DNA from: JAJYBV01 sp021812265
GTDB taxonomy: Bacteria; Chloroflexota; Ktedonobacteria; Ktedonobacterales; JACDGC01
DNA: 24,356 nt
NCBI GenBank assembly: GCA_027459525.1
Contig: DAIDIC010000179.1
Coordinates: 1 to 24,356, forward strand
Direction of reading: 5' to 3'
Below are positions 7,306 to 15,513 of this stretch, in pieces (the first letter of the stretch is position 1; every line of letters starts with the position of its first letter). The notes below the pieces were generated by a model. That model was not told where the DNA came from, searched no databases, and worked only from the letters and a program-made list of their open reading frames with translations. Both the position numbers and the translations under genes were made by a program.

Positions 7306-8742
7306 TTATTCTTCTCCCTCGGTTTCATCAGCGGAAGGCGCGGGAAGCAGGCCGTTAGCAGCCCCGGCTAGGGCAGGCTGGTTTTGTCTGATTTTGCGTT
7401 TATATGGAGAACCTGTCTGCCTAATTACATCCGCCGGCACACCAAATAAAGCCGGGTGCGACAGCACACCGGGGATTTGGATGACTACATTCAGCAAGGT
7501 GCGGGTTACAACCACTGCAGTAAACAACGAAACGAGCACACCTATCAGCAGGTTGGTAGCAAAACCGACAATAATGGTTGCGCCAAAATTGTTTCCAAAG
7601 ATAGACAAAATCAAGCATGTGATGATGGTAGAAGCGTTTGAGTCTCTGATCGATGGCCACGCGCGGCTCCAACCGAATTCAATGGCAGACATCATGGTTC
7701 TGCCGGCGCGCAATTCCTCTTTAATACGCTCAAAGATGAGTATGTTTGCGTCCACCGCCATTCCGATAGATAGAATGACACCGGCTATACCCGCCAGCGT
7801 TAATACAACACCCAACATGCGAATAACCATGAGAACCAGCGCCGCGTATAACAGCAGCGCAAGTGTGGCAACAAAGCCCGGAAGCCGGTAATACAGCAAC
7901 ATAAAGAAGATAACTAATCCAATGCCGATGAGCGCTGCGCGTTCACTATAGAAAATGGACTGAGATCCCAATGTTGCGTCAATTTGCCGTTCGCTGATTT
8001 TTGTCAGTTGCAGGGGTAAAGCGCCATATTTTAAAAATGAAGCAAGCTGACTGGCAGATGTTTGTGTGAAACTGCCAGAGATTTCCCCTGAACCGGTTAT
8101 TTGGCTTTCAATAACAGCCGATTCAATCACCGTATTATCCAGCGTAATAGTTAGGTACTTCCCAACATTATTGCCAGTATATGTGGCAAAGTCGCTGCGC
8201 GTAGCAGTGTTAAATTCAAAATTTACCTGATATTGATTTGTAGAGCCGATACTGACATTGATCGATGTCGGATCGAGCTGCTGGCCGGTAAACCGAATGG
8301 GATACTGCCCAGTGGTTACAGTTGACCCAACCTGAAGCTGCTGACCGCTGGTATCAATAAAATTCAATTGGCCGGTTGTGCCGATAAGGGAAAGCGCTTG
8401 GGCATCGTTGGTAATCCCCGGCAATTGCACAGATATATATTGAGTTGAGCCATTCGATTGGCTGTTCACAACAGCTTCGCTAACACCTAAACTACCGTTT
8501 ATTCTGGTCAGAATATTTTGAATAGTAGGGCTAATACTGGAAGAAATATCACAATTAGGATTATTGGTAGGGCATTCCGCCTGAAATAAAAATTGGATAC
8601 CACCTTTCAGATCAAGCCCTTCTTTGAGCTGATTACTGTTGCTGTATCCCAAAAAGCCAATGTTAATTGCATGCCCTGTGTCAACATATACTGCCAAACC
8701 TGCTAACAGCACGAGCATCAGAACCACCAAAACGCGGCGCAT
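7306..8742 (-). CDS. secD: Protein translocase subunit SecD
   Basis: A 478-residue membrane partner of SecF. An N-terminal membrane segment is followed by the SecD motif LKEGLDLKGGIQFLFQ, a P1 domain with VQLPGITN and LIGTTGQLNFID, then the C-terminal membrane domain with 'ILSIGMAVDANILIFERIKE', the R-A-G-R segment and 'RDSNASTIITCLI'. Two cysteines at about residues 57 and 64 lie in the P1 domain. The start at 8742 (MRRVLVV) has GAGGAG nine bases upstream; an in-frame ATG at 8769 would put that site inside the gene. secD and secF form an operon, probably transcribed from the minus-strand promoter at 8863-8892. Confidence 0.96.
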   Translation of the reverse strand: MRRVLVVLMLVLLAGLAVYVDTGHAINIGFLGYSNSNQLKEGLDLKGGIQFLFQAECPTNNPNCDISSSISPTIQNILTRINGSLGVSEAVVNSQSNGSTQYISVQLPGITNDAQALSLIGTTGQLNFIDTSGQQLQVGSTVTTGQYPIRFTGQQLDPTSINVSIGSTNQYQVNFEFNTATRSDFATYTGNNVGKYLTITLDNTVIESAVIESQITGSGEISGSFTQTSASQLASFLKYGALPLQLTKISERQIDATLGSQSIFYSERAALIGIGLVIFFMLLYYRLPGFVATLALLLYAALVLMVIRMLGVVLTLAGIAGVILSIGMAVDANILIFERIKEELRAGRTMMSAIEFGWSRAWPSIRDSNASTIITCLILSIFGNNFGATIIVGFATNLLIGVLVSLFTAVVVTRTLLNVVIQIPGVLSHPALFGVPADVIRQTGSPYKRKIRQNQPALAGAANGLLPAPSADETEGEE

Positions 8743-8862
8743 AAAGCAAAACTCCTCTGAGGCGTACAAAATCTCTACGTGAGGTCAGACCAACAAGTCT
8801 GGCTCTGTATGTACTTGTATATTGGGGGAAAAACAGGAAATTGACTTATAACCCTTATGACC

Positions 8863-8892
8863 AGTATAACTGCATCTTTTGTGTTTTGTCAA
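8863..8892 (-). promoter_or_regulatory. Sigma70-like promoter for secDF
   Basis: Read on the minus strand: TTGACA (8892-8887), an 18-nt spacer, TATACT (8868-8863). It lies immediately downstream of the tRNA-Val gene and its T-run, leaving a leader of roughly 115 nt before secD. The leader contains a small CAGAC/GTCTG hairpin (8786-8801). Confidence 0.65.
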
Positions 8893-8927
8893 ACACTCTG
8901 GTAAACTTTGGGGAAAGAAAAAAAAGG

Positions 8928-8999
8928 TGGGCGATACAGGATTTGAACCTGTGACCTTCGCCGTGTAAAGACGCCGCTCTGCCACTGAGCTAATCGCCC
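8928..8999 (-). tRNA. tRNA-Val (anticodon TAC)
   Basis: Reading the minus strand: acceptor GGGCGAT pairs with ATCGCCC, D arm GCTC/GAGC, anticodon loop TTTACAC with TAC at 34-36, T stem ACAGG/CCTGT with a TTCGAAT loop, discriminator A. The anticodon stem has one terminal G-A mismatch (27-43). CCA is not encoded. A T-rich run follows the 3' end on the minus strand. Confidence 0.96.
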
Positions 9000-9001
9000 C
9001 C

Positions 9002-9046
9002 AAAAATTGCGCTGACAAAATAAACACCCTGCAATTTTTCTGCAGG
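9002..9046. other. Two mutually exclusive hairpins between the tRNA genes
   Basis: AAAAATTGC (9002-9010) pairs perfectly with GCAATTTTT (9031-9039), and CCTGCA (9028-9033) pairs with TGCAGG (9041-9046); the two share bases 9031-9033. The first has A/U-rich arms like a weak terminator; either may guide tRNA processing. Confidence 0.4.
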
Positions 9047-9053
9047 ATGCCGG

Positions 9054-9135
9054 TGCCCACGAGAGGACTCGAACCTCCACGCCGATTAAGGCACAGCCCC
9101 TCAAACTGCCGCGTATACCATTCCGCCACGTGGGC
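9054..9135 (-). tRNA. tRNA-Leu (anticodon GAG)
   Basis: Reading the minus strand: acceptor GCCCACG pairs with CGTGGGC, anticodon stem GCAGT/GCTGT, loop TTGAGGG with GAG at 34-36, a long class II variable arm (GCC...GGC), T stem GGAGG/CCTCT with a TTCGAGT loop, discriminator A. CCA is not encoded. The class II arm and the anticodon agree on leucine. Confidence 0.96.
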
Positions 9136-9147
9136 ATATCACTGAAC

Positions 9148-9176
9148 ATCATATCCCAAAACAGGGAAGATGTCAA
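9148..9176 (-). promoter_or_regulatory. Sigma70-like promoter for the tRNA-Leu/tRNA-Val pair
   Basis: Read on the minus strand: TTGACA (9176-9171), a 17-nt spacer, TATGAT (9153-9148). The -10 box ends 12 nt before the mature tRNA-Leu 5' end, ideal for a tRNA promoter. Confidence 0.75.
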
Positions 9177-9212
9177 GCGCGCCACTCCCTGAAATTCTGG
9201 GTGATGTGTCTC

Positions 9213-9242
9213 TTGATATTTTTAGAATATATGTCCTACAAT
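9213..9242 (+). promoter_or_regulatory. Sigma70-like promoter for the VOC-family gene, with leader inverted repeat
   Basis: TTGATA (9213-9218), an 18-nt spacer, TACAAT (9237-9242). The following leader contains the inverted repeat ATGAAGG (9250-9256) with CCTTCAT (9278-9284), which may be an operator or an RNA hairpin just before the ribosome-binding site. Confidence 0.6.
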
Positions 9243-9311
9243 TATACTTATGAAGGGATGAGGGATTGATCTTCATTCCTTCATGAAGATAGCGCAAAAA
9301 GGAGATAGGAC

Positions 9312-9689
9312 ATGGCAGACCATTCGGTAGTTCATATTGAGATTCCCGCAGTAAACACTCAAACCACAAGCAAGTTTTATGGTGATGTATTTGGCTGGCG
9401 AATTACAAAAGACCAAATGTACGACTATACAACATTTGACTCTACGGGCGGTACACGTGGCGGCTTTGTAGATCTTTCCGGCGAAGCTCCTATTGAGTAC
9501 AAGGCTGATAAGCTTTTGATTTATCTGGGAACCGATGATATTGAAGCAACATTGGCCACAATTGAGGCTAACGGAGGAAAAACCGTTCTTCCCAAAACCC
9601 AGATTCCCGGCATCGGCTGGTGGGCGGTTTTTACTGATCCATCAGGGAATCAACTTGGGCTTTTTACTGGTGTGGGTCAAGACGCATAA
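9312..9689 (+). CDS. VOC superfamily (glyoxalase/bleomycin-resistance fold) protein
   Basis: A 125-residue single-unit VOC protein. The N-terminus VVHIEIPAVNTQTTSKFYGDVFGW is the classic first beta-alpha-beta segment, and IGWWAVFTDPSGNQLGLF is the classic last strand pair of VOC proteins in the CFP-30/lactoylglutathione-lyase-like group. His8 and Glu10 occupy the position of a metal ligand, but the usual C-terminal Glu is not obvious (NQLGLF), so catalysis is uncertain. AAGGAGAT lies about 7 nt before the ATG. The gene is monocistronic, with its own promoter and a strong terminator, divergent from the tRNA/secDF block. The substrate cannot be predicted. Confidence 0.88.
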   Translation: MADHSVVHIEIPAVNTQTTSKFYGDVFGWRITKDQMYDYTTFDSTGGTRGGFVDLSGEAPIEYKADKLLIYLGTDDIEATLATIEANGGKTVLPKTQIPGIGWWAVFTDPSGNQLGLFTGVGQDA

Positions 9690-9715
9690 AGTGTCTTGAA
9701 GCAAAAGATCTATGC

Positions 9716-9760
9716 TTTAACGTCACATACTTAGTTGTGTGTGGCGTTAAAAATTTTTTT
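9716..9760 (+). terminator. Rho-independent terminator of the VOC gene
   Basis: A 15-bp stem (9716-9730 with 9737-9751, two G-U pairs) and a 6-nt loop TTAGTT, followed by AATTTTTTT. This is the clearest intrinsic terminator in the window. Confidence 0.92.
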
Positions 9761-10072
9761 GATGAACGGATAGGGGAAATTTTTTGTATCGTATCTCTCT
9801 CTCAAATGCGCTTTAAAAAAGCAAAGGGGAAGGTAAAATTGGGAATTGGCAATATAACCGGATATTGATAATATGCTATATATTTATAGCGCCTGTTGTT
9901 GAGATGAATGAATTGTATTTTTGATGGTATTATTTAAATAAAGTTCAAATCACTTGTGAAATCAGCGCATCACTCATGCGCAGAAAATCAAAGATCCGCA
10001 ACAGCTTATGCGGAATATCAAATATTCGTCAAAAGGAAACATGCGCCGCCGCGCTTGCGCATATACCATACT
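9761..10072 (+). promoter_or_regulatory. AT-rich spacer with recO promoter
   Basis: This 312-nt stretch holds no convincing gene. A good sigma70-like promoter is visible: TTGGCA (9846-9851), 17-nt spacer, TAATAT (9869-9874). Near its end, AAAAGGA (10031-10037) precedes an ATG at 10041 that is out of frame with recO and opens a 36-codon reading frame ending at 10151, overlapping the recO start. Confidence 0.55.
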
Positions 10073-10885
10073 ATGCCATCTCAGCCACGTTCTTATTCAA
10101 GTGAAGGTATTATCCTTCGCCATATGCCTGTCGGTGAAGCAGATAGAATAGTCAGTATTTTTTCGCCGATATATGGAAAAATTCGCGCCGCCGCCAAAGG
10201 CTCACGCAAAGTAACCAGCTCTTTGGCTGGTTCGGCGGATGTTTTGGTGCGCTCGGATTTTGCGTTTGCGCGCGGGCGCGACTTGGATATTATGACACAG
10301 GCGGTTATAAAAGAACGGTTTGAATATTTGCGTGATTCTCCTTGGCATGGAGCCGCCGCGTTAACAGTAGCGGAATGTATCGATCGATCGCTGGAAGATG
10401 GCTATCAATTTCGCGCAATTTATGCCCTGACATTGGATACGCTGCGCCGGCTAAATACCGACGCTGAAATTTGGCTGTCCCCCGAACATGAACAGCGCGT
10501 CGAATGCGGACCAAACGGCAAAGGCTGGGCGGCGCTGCGTTATTTTGAACTGCGGCTGATGGACGCTTTTGGGTACCGTCCCGAATTTACCACATGTGTA
10601 AACTGCGGAGCCGAACTATTCCCCACAGAAAATAATGGCTTTAACGCAGCGCTGGGCGGCGCGCTATGCCCGCAATGCTTGCGAGTTTCCACACGCACTC
10701 TGCCGCTCATTGTTTTAAAAATTCTTCGCTTTATGCAACGAACTGATTGGAACGCCTTGCCGGTTATGCGCATAGATCCCGTTGTTCGCAATGATGTAGA
10801 ACATATTTTGCGGGCGCTGTTTACCGCCCATTTTGAACATACCCTGCGTTCATGGCAGTTATTGGATGAATGCCGCCGCGCTTAA
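10073..10885 (+). CDS. recO: DNA repair protein RecO
   Basis: A 270-residue recombination mediator that helps RecR load RecA on SSB-coated DNA in the RecF pathway. The N-terminal OB-fold starts with 'SEGIILRHMPVGEADRIVSI' and contains GKIRAAAKGSRK and the LAGSADVL segment. A C-terminal helical domain carries a zinc ribbon: CVNC (near residue 183) paired with CPQC about 24 residues later. The start at 10073 gives the expected family N-terminus but lacks a clear Shine-Dalgarno; the frame is open back to a GTG at 9956, which would add 39 non-conserved residues. The gene may instead be translated by coupling from the overlapping 36-codon frame. Confidence 0.92.
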   Translation: MPSQPRSYSSEGIILRHMPVGEADRIVSIFSPIYGKIRAAAKGSRKVTSSLAGSADVLVRSDFAFARGRDLDIMTQAVIKERFEYLRDSPWHGAAALTVAECIDRSLEDGYQFRAIYALTLDTLRRLNTDAEIWLSPEHEQRVECGPNGKGWAALRYFELRLMDAFGYRPEFTTCVNCGAELFPTENNGFNAALGGALCPQCLRVSTRTLPLIVLKILRFMQRTDWNALPVMRIDPVVRNDVEHILRALFTAHFEHTLRSWQLLDECRRA

Positions 10886-11006
10886 TGGTATTTAGCACGC
10901 AGAATTATGGACATTTGCCCCTAAAGGATCTAGCGTTTTCTCTGTTATCATAAAAACGCCATATGAGACGTTACGGAAGATTTGTCTGATTGGCAGGAGA
11001 TAACCA
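10886..11006 (+). other. recO-flgC spacer with hairpin
   Basis: This 121-nt gap holds GCGTTTT (10933-10939) pairing with AAAACGC (10953-10959), without a following U-tract. I see no convincing promoter of sigma70 or sigma28 type here, so the flagellar operon's own promoter is not identified. Confidence 0.35.
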
Positions 11007-11462
11007 GTGAGTTTTTTTGATTCTATGTCTGTGCTTTCGTCTGGTTTGGTTGCCGAACAAACTCGCATGAATACCATTTCAGATAATATCGCAAACATCA
11101 ATACTACGCAAACACCGCAGGGCGGACCGTATCAGCGCGCTGAAGCTGTTTTCCAATCTATTGAAAACTCCCAGTTTCCGTTCTCGCCGCCGATACCGCC
11201 AACCCCATATCCCGGCGGTGTTCAACAGCCGCTTTCCAATGGTGTAGAAGTCATTTCTATCTATAAAGATCCAACACCGGGAAGGCTCGTTTATGATCCG
11301 CGTAACCCGTTAGCCAACACAAGCGGTTATGTGAGATACCCCAATGTAGATTTGGTAACGGAAATGTCGGATATGATGAGCGCTACACGAGCATATTCAG
11401 CTAATGTAACCGCCATAAATTCATTAAAAACAACTGCAAACCAAGCGCTTACCATTAAGTAA
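11007..11462 (+). CDS. flgC: Flagellar basal-body rod protein FlgC
   Basis: A 151-residue proximal rod protein exported by the flagellar type III system. The N-terminus 'SGLVAEQTRMNTISDNIANI' is the rod/hook signature with the conserved DNIANI(N) motif. The C-terminus has the FlgC pattern 'YVRYPNVDLVTEMSDMMSATRAYSANVTAIN', ending in a coiled-coil-forming helix. The GTG start at 11007 is supported by AGGAGA 7 nt upstream and by family length. It is the first gene of the flagellar operon; normally flgB precedes it directly, but here flgB lies about 5.9 kb downstream. Confidence 0.96.
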   Translation: MSFFDSMSVLSSGLVAEQTRMNTISDNIANINTTQTPQGGPYQRAEAVFQSIENSQFPFSPPIPPTPYPGGVQQPLSNGVEVISIYKDPTPGRLVYDPRNPLANTSGYVRYPNVDLVTEMSDMMSATRAYSANVTAINSLKTTANQALTIK

Positions 11463-11504
11463 GGGATGACATATCGGTGTATACGGAATAAATATATCCC
11501 CCAT

Positions 11505-11534
11505 TTGACAGATATATTTATGTTCTTGTGTTAT
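11505..11534 (+). promoter_or_regulatory. Possible internal promoter before fliE
   Basis: TTGACA (11505-11510), an 18-nt spacer, TGTTAT (11529-11534) in the 97-nt flgC-fliE gap. The -35 box is perfect and the -10 box moderate, so this is tentative. Confidence 0.4.
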
Positions 11535-11559
11535 TTGCCGATAGAAAGTAAGGGAATAC

Positions 11560-11892
11560 GTGAATATATCAGCAGCCAGCGGAGTTGGATTAAGCCCAAT
11601 TACAACTATTCAAATTCCGCCTATCAGCTCCGGCGCCGGATCTTCCTCCGGTTCCAATGTGGCAAGCGCAGCCCAAGATTTTACAAATTTGGTCGGGCAA
11701 ATGATAAACGCAGTGAATACAACCGATCAACAGGCAAATACCTTGGCGGGGCAATTAGCTACGGGGCAATCTACCGATATTCATAGCGTAATGATCGCTA
11801 TGGCGCAAGCGTCGGTTACGCTGGATCTTGCAACACAGGTTCGCAATAAAGTACTCGACGCATACAATCAAATGATGCAATTACAGGTCTGA
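11560..11892 (+). CDS. fliE: Flagellar hook-basal body complex protein FliE
   Basis: A 110-residue adaptor joining the MS ring to the rod. After a Ser/Gly-rich N-terminus (about 1-35), the conserved part contains FTNLVGQMINAVN, the 'DIHSVMIAMAQASVTLDLA' segment (family: D-x-H-x-V-M-I-A-x-x-x-A) and the ending 'VRNKVLDAYNQMMQLQV' (family: V-R-N-K-x-x-x-A-Y-x-E-I/M-M). Starts at GTG with AAGGGA just upstream. Length is typical. Confidence 0.96.
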   Translation: MNISAASGVGLSPITTIQIPPISSGAGSSSGSNVASAAQDFTNLVGQMINAVNTTDQQANTLAGQLATGQSTDIHSVMIAMAQASVTLDLATQVRNKVLDAYNQMMQLQV

Positions 11893-11919
11893 AAAAGAGA
11901 GTGAAAGGGGGAAACAACA

Positions 11920-13602
11920 ATGCAGCAGGGTCCTTCATTTTGGCTGAATAGGCTGCGGGAATGGTGGCAGCATATTACCAAACCGCAAAAAATCGCGCTC
12001 ATAGCCGGATCAATTATCACCATGGCGTTGGTTATTGGTGTAGTGGTTTGGTCTCAGCAAACACAATATGATGTTTTATTCAGTAATCTGCAGCCAACAG
12101 ACGCATCAAACATCGTTAATGTACTGAAAGGGCAGAAAATACCTTATGAAATCAGCGACAACGGCACGGTCATTTTGGTCCCTGCCAGTGTCGTAGACTC
12201 TACCCGCCTCATGCTTGCAGGCCAAGGACTTCCCAGTCAAGGTGTAGTTGGTTTTGAAATATTTGATAAAACAAACCCGCTGAACTTAACTGATTTTTTG
12301 CAGCAAGTAGATTATCAGCGTGCGCTTGAGGGGCAGTTAACAAGAACTATCGAAAATATCAATGGGGTGCAGCAAGCAAGTGTCAGTATCGTTCTTCCGC
12401 AAAGTTCGCTATATACATCTACCCAAGATAGCGCCACTGCCTCGGTTATGCTGCAGTTGACGCCGGGCGCATCATTGCAAACTTCGCAAGTAAACGCCAT
12501 TATGCATTTAGTCGCCAGTTCGGTGCAAGGGCTAACACCGCAAAATGTTACAGTGGTAGATTCAAATGGAAATAATTTGTCACAAGTCGTACTGGATTCT
12601 TCGCTTGCTAACGGTGTAAATTCCACAACTTACGGCACCGCCATGCAAGTGCAGCAGCAGTACGAACAAACATTAAGCCTTGAAGCGCAAAGCATGCTGA
12701 ACTCCATTCTTGGTCCGGGTAAATCGGTGGTTCGGGTAAACGCCTCGCTGAATTGGGATCAATTACAGCAAGACACCACCACATATAGCCCAACACCAAG
12801 CGCAATTGCGTCGCAAAGTATTAATAACATTACTTCCAATGGACAAGGCACGGTAACTCCATCAGGTGTTCCGGGCACAGCAAGCAATCTTGTTCCCACA
12901 CCAACAGCTGCGGCAGGAGCTTCATCAGGCAATCAATATGTGCAAAATCAAAGCCAAACAACCTACGATGTAACGCAAACAGTGCAGCATTTAATTAAAG
13001 CGCCAGGGTCTATTCAGCGGCTGACCGTTGCTGTTGTGTTAAACGGAACCTATTCACCGGCTACATTATCATCAGTGCAATCTGCAGTTGCAAACGCTAT
13101 CGGTTTAGATACTACCCGCGGCGACCAAATAACCGTAACAGCTATGCCATTCAGCAATGCAACCAGCGCCGCAACGCAAAGCGCACTGAAAACACAACAG
13201 CAAAATCAACTGACTTCAATACTGCTCCAAGGTATTGCTTTAGCGATAGTGGCGCTAGCGTTACTGATATTTGCCTTCCGGGCAACACGAAGAACAAAAT
13301 CTAAAGCTACTACAACGGTTACTTTAGTCGATGATAAACGCATTGCTATCGGTTTAGACGGCAAGCCGCTGACTGAATCGGAAATGCTCGTTGCTAACGG
13401 AGCGGCGTCGCTGCCATCCGGTGATAAGTCGCTAGTAACCATAGGCGCAAACGGACAAATTGAACATCACTACAATGAAATGATGATTGACGAAGCTGAA
13501 CAAGCCCGCCAGCAATCGTTAAAAGAAAATTTAATGGATTTGGCGAGAGAACATCCGGAAATGCTGGCAAATGTTATTGTCGGCTGGTACGAAGAAGGAT
13601 AA
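11920..13602 (+). CDS. fliF: Flagellar MS-ring protein FliF
   Basis: A 560-residue membrane ring protein that houses the export gate and anchors the rotor. TM1 is at about 24-44. The YscJ/FliF ring-building motifs follow (YDVLFSNLQPTDASNIVNVL, VGFEIFD, the RALEGQLTRTIENINGVQ segment, and VLPQSSL), then a Ser/Thr-rich linker, 'TYDVTQTVQHLIKAPGSIQR', and TM2 at about 431-452. The cytoplasmic tail ends with 'LAREHPEMLANVIVGWYEEG', the FliG-binding helix. The SD-like AAAGGGGG lies upstream. Complete and of typical length. Confidence 0.97.
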   Translation: MQQGPSFWLNRLREWWQHITKPQKIALIAGSIITMALVIGVVVWSQQTQYDVLFSNLQPTDASNIVNVLKGQKIPYEISDNGTVILVPASVVDSTRLMLAGQGLPSQGVVGFEIFDKTNPLNLTDFLQQVDYQRALEGQLTRTIENINGVQQASVSIVLPQSSLYTSTQDSATASVMLQLTPGASLQTSQVNAIMHLVASSVQGLTPQNVTVVDSNGNNLSQVVLDSSLANGVNSTTYGTAMQVQQQYEQTLSLEAQSMLNSILGPGKSVVRVNASLNWDQLQQDTTTYSPTPSAIASQSINNITSNGQGTVTPSGVPGTASNLVPTPTAAAGASSGNQYVQNQSQTTYDVTQTVQHLIKAPGSIQRLTVAVVLNGTYSPATLSSVQSAVANAIGLDTTRGDQITVTAMPFSNATSAATQSALKTQQQNQLTSILLQGIALAIVALALLIFAFRATRRTKSKATTTVTLVDDKRIAIGLDGKPLTESEMLVANGAASLPSGDKSLVTIGANGQIEHHYNEMMIDEAEQARQQSLKENLMDLAREHPEMLANVIVGWYEEG

Positions 13603-13617
13603 CCGAGGTAATACACT

Positions 13618-14658
13618 ATGTCTATGTCTTTAGCTAACACGCCAAATACACAGGTTGCAACAAAATTGCCGAATGGCAAGCAAAAATCTGCGATCCTTCT
13701 GGCAAATTTAGGCCCGGAAATATCAGCTGATGTGTTGAAATTATTGCCGCCTAATATTGTAGAACGGGTTATCGCAGAAATGATGCAGCTGAAACGCTAT
13801 GACCCCATGGTAACTGTGGCGGTCATTGAGGAAGGTTTAGAACGCAGCGGCATTGCTACCTTCGGATCCGTTGGCGGAATAGATGTTGCCCGGCAGATAC
13901 TTGCCAGAGCAATCGGTCCAACCGCAGCCGATGATATTATCAAACGATTAAGCGCACAAGGCGGATATAACGCGCCGTTTCAATTTTTGCGCGATGTGGA
14001 TCGCAATCAGCTGGCGGATTTTCTGCTGGAAGAACATCCGCAGACCATTGCCCTTGTTATCGCCAAAATGTCACCCGATTTGGCCGCAAATATCTTGCAA
14101 AGAATGGAGTCTTCCATGAGGGCAGAAATTGCCTATCGCATAGCCACTATGGAAGCTGCTCCGCCGGAACTTGTGCGTGATGTTGAAGAGATGATGAAAT
14201 TACGGCTTTCCGGCGCAATCAGCCGCGGCGGCGGCGCTTCCGGCGGTGTTGATTTCCTTGTGCAGGTGCTGATGCGTTCCGATAGACAAACCGAAAAAAA
14301 TCTGCTGGATCATCTTGACGCAACTGTGCCAGAAATTGCCGAACAAATTCGCTCGAAGATGTTTGTGTTTGAAGATATTGCCAAGCTGGAAGACAGAGCT
14401 ATTCAGCGCATTATCCGCGAAGTGGATATGAAAGAACTTGCCCGCGCTATGCGAGGTGTGAAAGAAGATGTGCGCGTAACCATCTATCGCAATATGTCTT
14501 CTCGCGCGGCGGAAATGATGCGTGATGAACTGGATACCATGGGGCCGATGCGTTCGGATCAGGTAAGCAGAGCGCAACGCAGTATTGTAAATACTATTCG
14601 TCGGCTGGAAGATCAAGAAGAAATCATCATTTCGCGCAACGATGAAGAGATGATGTAG
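13618..14658 (+). CDS. fliG: Flagellar motor switch protein FliG
   Basis: A 346-residue rotor protein that binds FliF with its N-domain, FliM with its middle domain and the stator with its C-domain. The conserved EEHPQTIALVIAKM (EHPQ motif) lies at about 138-151. The C-terminal torque helix 'MFVFEDIAKLEDRAIQRIIR' carries the charged residues that interact with stators, followed by the hydrophobic LARAMRG patch. A Gly-rich linker (SRGGGASGG) joins the middle and C-domains. The start lies 15 nt after fliF, with GAGGT upstream. Confidence 0.97.
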   Translation: MSMSLANTPNTQVATKLPNGKQKSAILLANLGPEISADVLKLLPPNIVERVIAEMMQLKRYDPMVTVAVIEEGLERSGIATFGSVGGIDVARQILARAIGPTAADDIIKRLSAQGGYNAPFQFLRDVDRNQLADFLLEEHPQTIALVIAKMSPDLAANILQRMESSMRAEIAYRIATMEAAPPELVRDVEEMMKLRLSGAISRGGGASGGVDFLVQVLMRSDRQTEKNLLDHLDATVPEIAEQIRSKMFVFEDIAKLEDRAIQRIIREVDMKELARAMRGVKEDVRVTIYRNMSSRAAEMMRDELDTMGPMRSDQVSRAQRSIVNTIRRLEDQEEIIISRNDEEMM

Positions 14659-14686
14659 CGCAAAACACAAGAAAGGGAAACAGGCG

Positions 14687-15496
14687 ATGACAGACCATAT
14701 AGCAAGAGGATCGTGGATCCTTCGTCCAGACAAAGCAACGCGGCCATTGGCAGATTCGTTAAACAATCTGAATATTGTGGCCGGATCTGAATCGCCTGCG
14801 CAAACAATTCAGATTCTGACGCAACAAATTCAAAAAGTCGAGGATGAAAAGACAGCGCAGATACAAAAGCTAGAAGAAGATTACCGGCAAACATATGCGC
14901 AAACAGAAAAAGAACTGGCTTTTATGAAAGCGCATCTTCAAGAAATTGAGGAATCGGCGTATCGGCAGGCTTTTGAACGGGGGTTTAGCGAAGGTTTTGA
15001 ACAAGGCAAAACAGATGGCCGCACAGAAATATTTAAAGAGTTGGACACGCTTATTACTGATTTGCGGCGTTTAAGCGATAACGCGATAATGGATCTTCGC
15101 GAATCAATCCATAATACGCAGGTTTCATTAGCGCAATTAAGCATTGCTGTTGCGTCTACGCTTGTATTAAACGCCTTTCACACCGAGCCGCAAGTTTTTC
15201 TTCGGTTTATCAATAAGCTGCTGGGTGAGCTGGAAAATTCGGTAACTGCAAAAATACGGCTGAACCCGGATGATATTAAAACACTGTACCCATATTGGGA
15301 TGAAATAGCGGTCGAACATGGCTGGGATACGGCGCATTCACACCTTATCCCAGATTTAACCCTGAAAAAAGGCAGTTGCATTGTAGAGTCGGACACCAAT
15401 TATATTGACGGCAGAATTGAAACCCTAACGAAAAAAGTTTCCGATATATTTCAAGAAACCGATTCATTGCGCGCTATACAAAACCCAGGAGCCTGA
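14687..15496 (+). CDS. fliH: Flagellar assembly protein FliH
   Basis: A 269-residue regulator that dimerises and binds the FliI ATPase, linking it to the C-ring. A long coiled coil at about 45-95 leads into the FliH GxxxG-like stretch 'AFERGFSEGFEQGKTDGRTE' at about 94-113. The C-domain contains 'AKIRLNPDDIKTLYPYWDEI' and the conserved family ending 'DLTLKKGSCIVESDTNYIDG', which resembles V-ATPase/F1 stalk subunits. The gene stop (TGA, 15494-15496) overlaps a possible fliI start. Confidence 0.95.
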   Translation: MTDHIARGSWILRPDKATRPLADSLNNLNIVAGSESPAQTIQILTQQIQKVEDEKTAQIQKLEEDYRQTYAQTEKELAFMKAHLQEIEESAYRQAFERGFSEGFEQGKTDGRTEIFKELDTLITDLRRLSDNAIMDLRESIHNTQVSLAQLSIAVASTLVLNAFHTEPQVFLRFINKLLGELENSVTAKIRLNPDDIKTLYPYWDEIAVEHGWDTAHSHLIPDLTLKKGSCIVESDTNYIDGRIETLTKKVSDIFQETDSLRAIQNPGA

Positions 15497-15513
15497 TGAG
15501 AGGAATATATATT

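Noticed and set aside
7205..7891. Plus-strand frame opposite secD/secF
   Set aside because: It is antisense to conserved membrane-protein motifs and has no ribosome-binding site or homologous pattern.
8785..9185. Minus-strand frames across the tRNA region
   Set aside because: They run through both tRNA genes and their promoter; the tRNA folds are decisive.
10886..11006. Cyclic-di-GMP riboswitch or sigma28 promoter ahead of flgC
   Set aside because: No GEMM core or convincing sigma28 boxes can be read; only a 7-bp hairpin is present.
14200..14894. Minus-strand frames opposite fliG and fliH
   Set aside because: They are His/Phe-rich shadow frames of strongly conserved flagellar genes.
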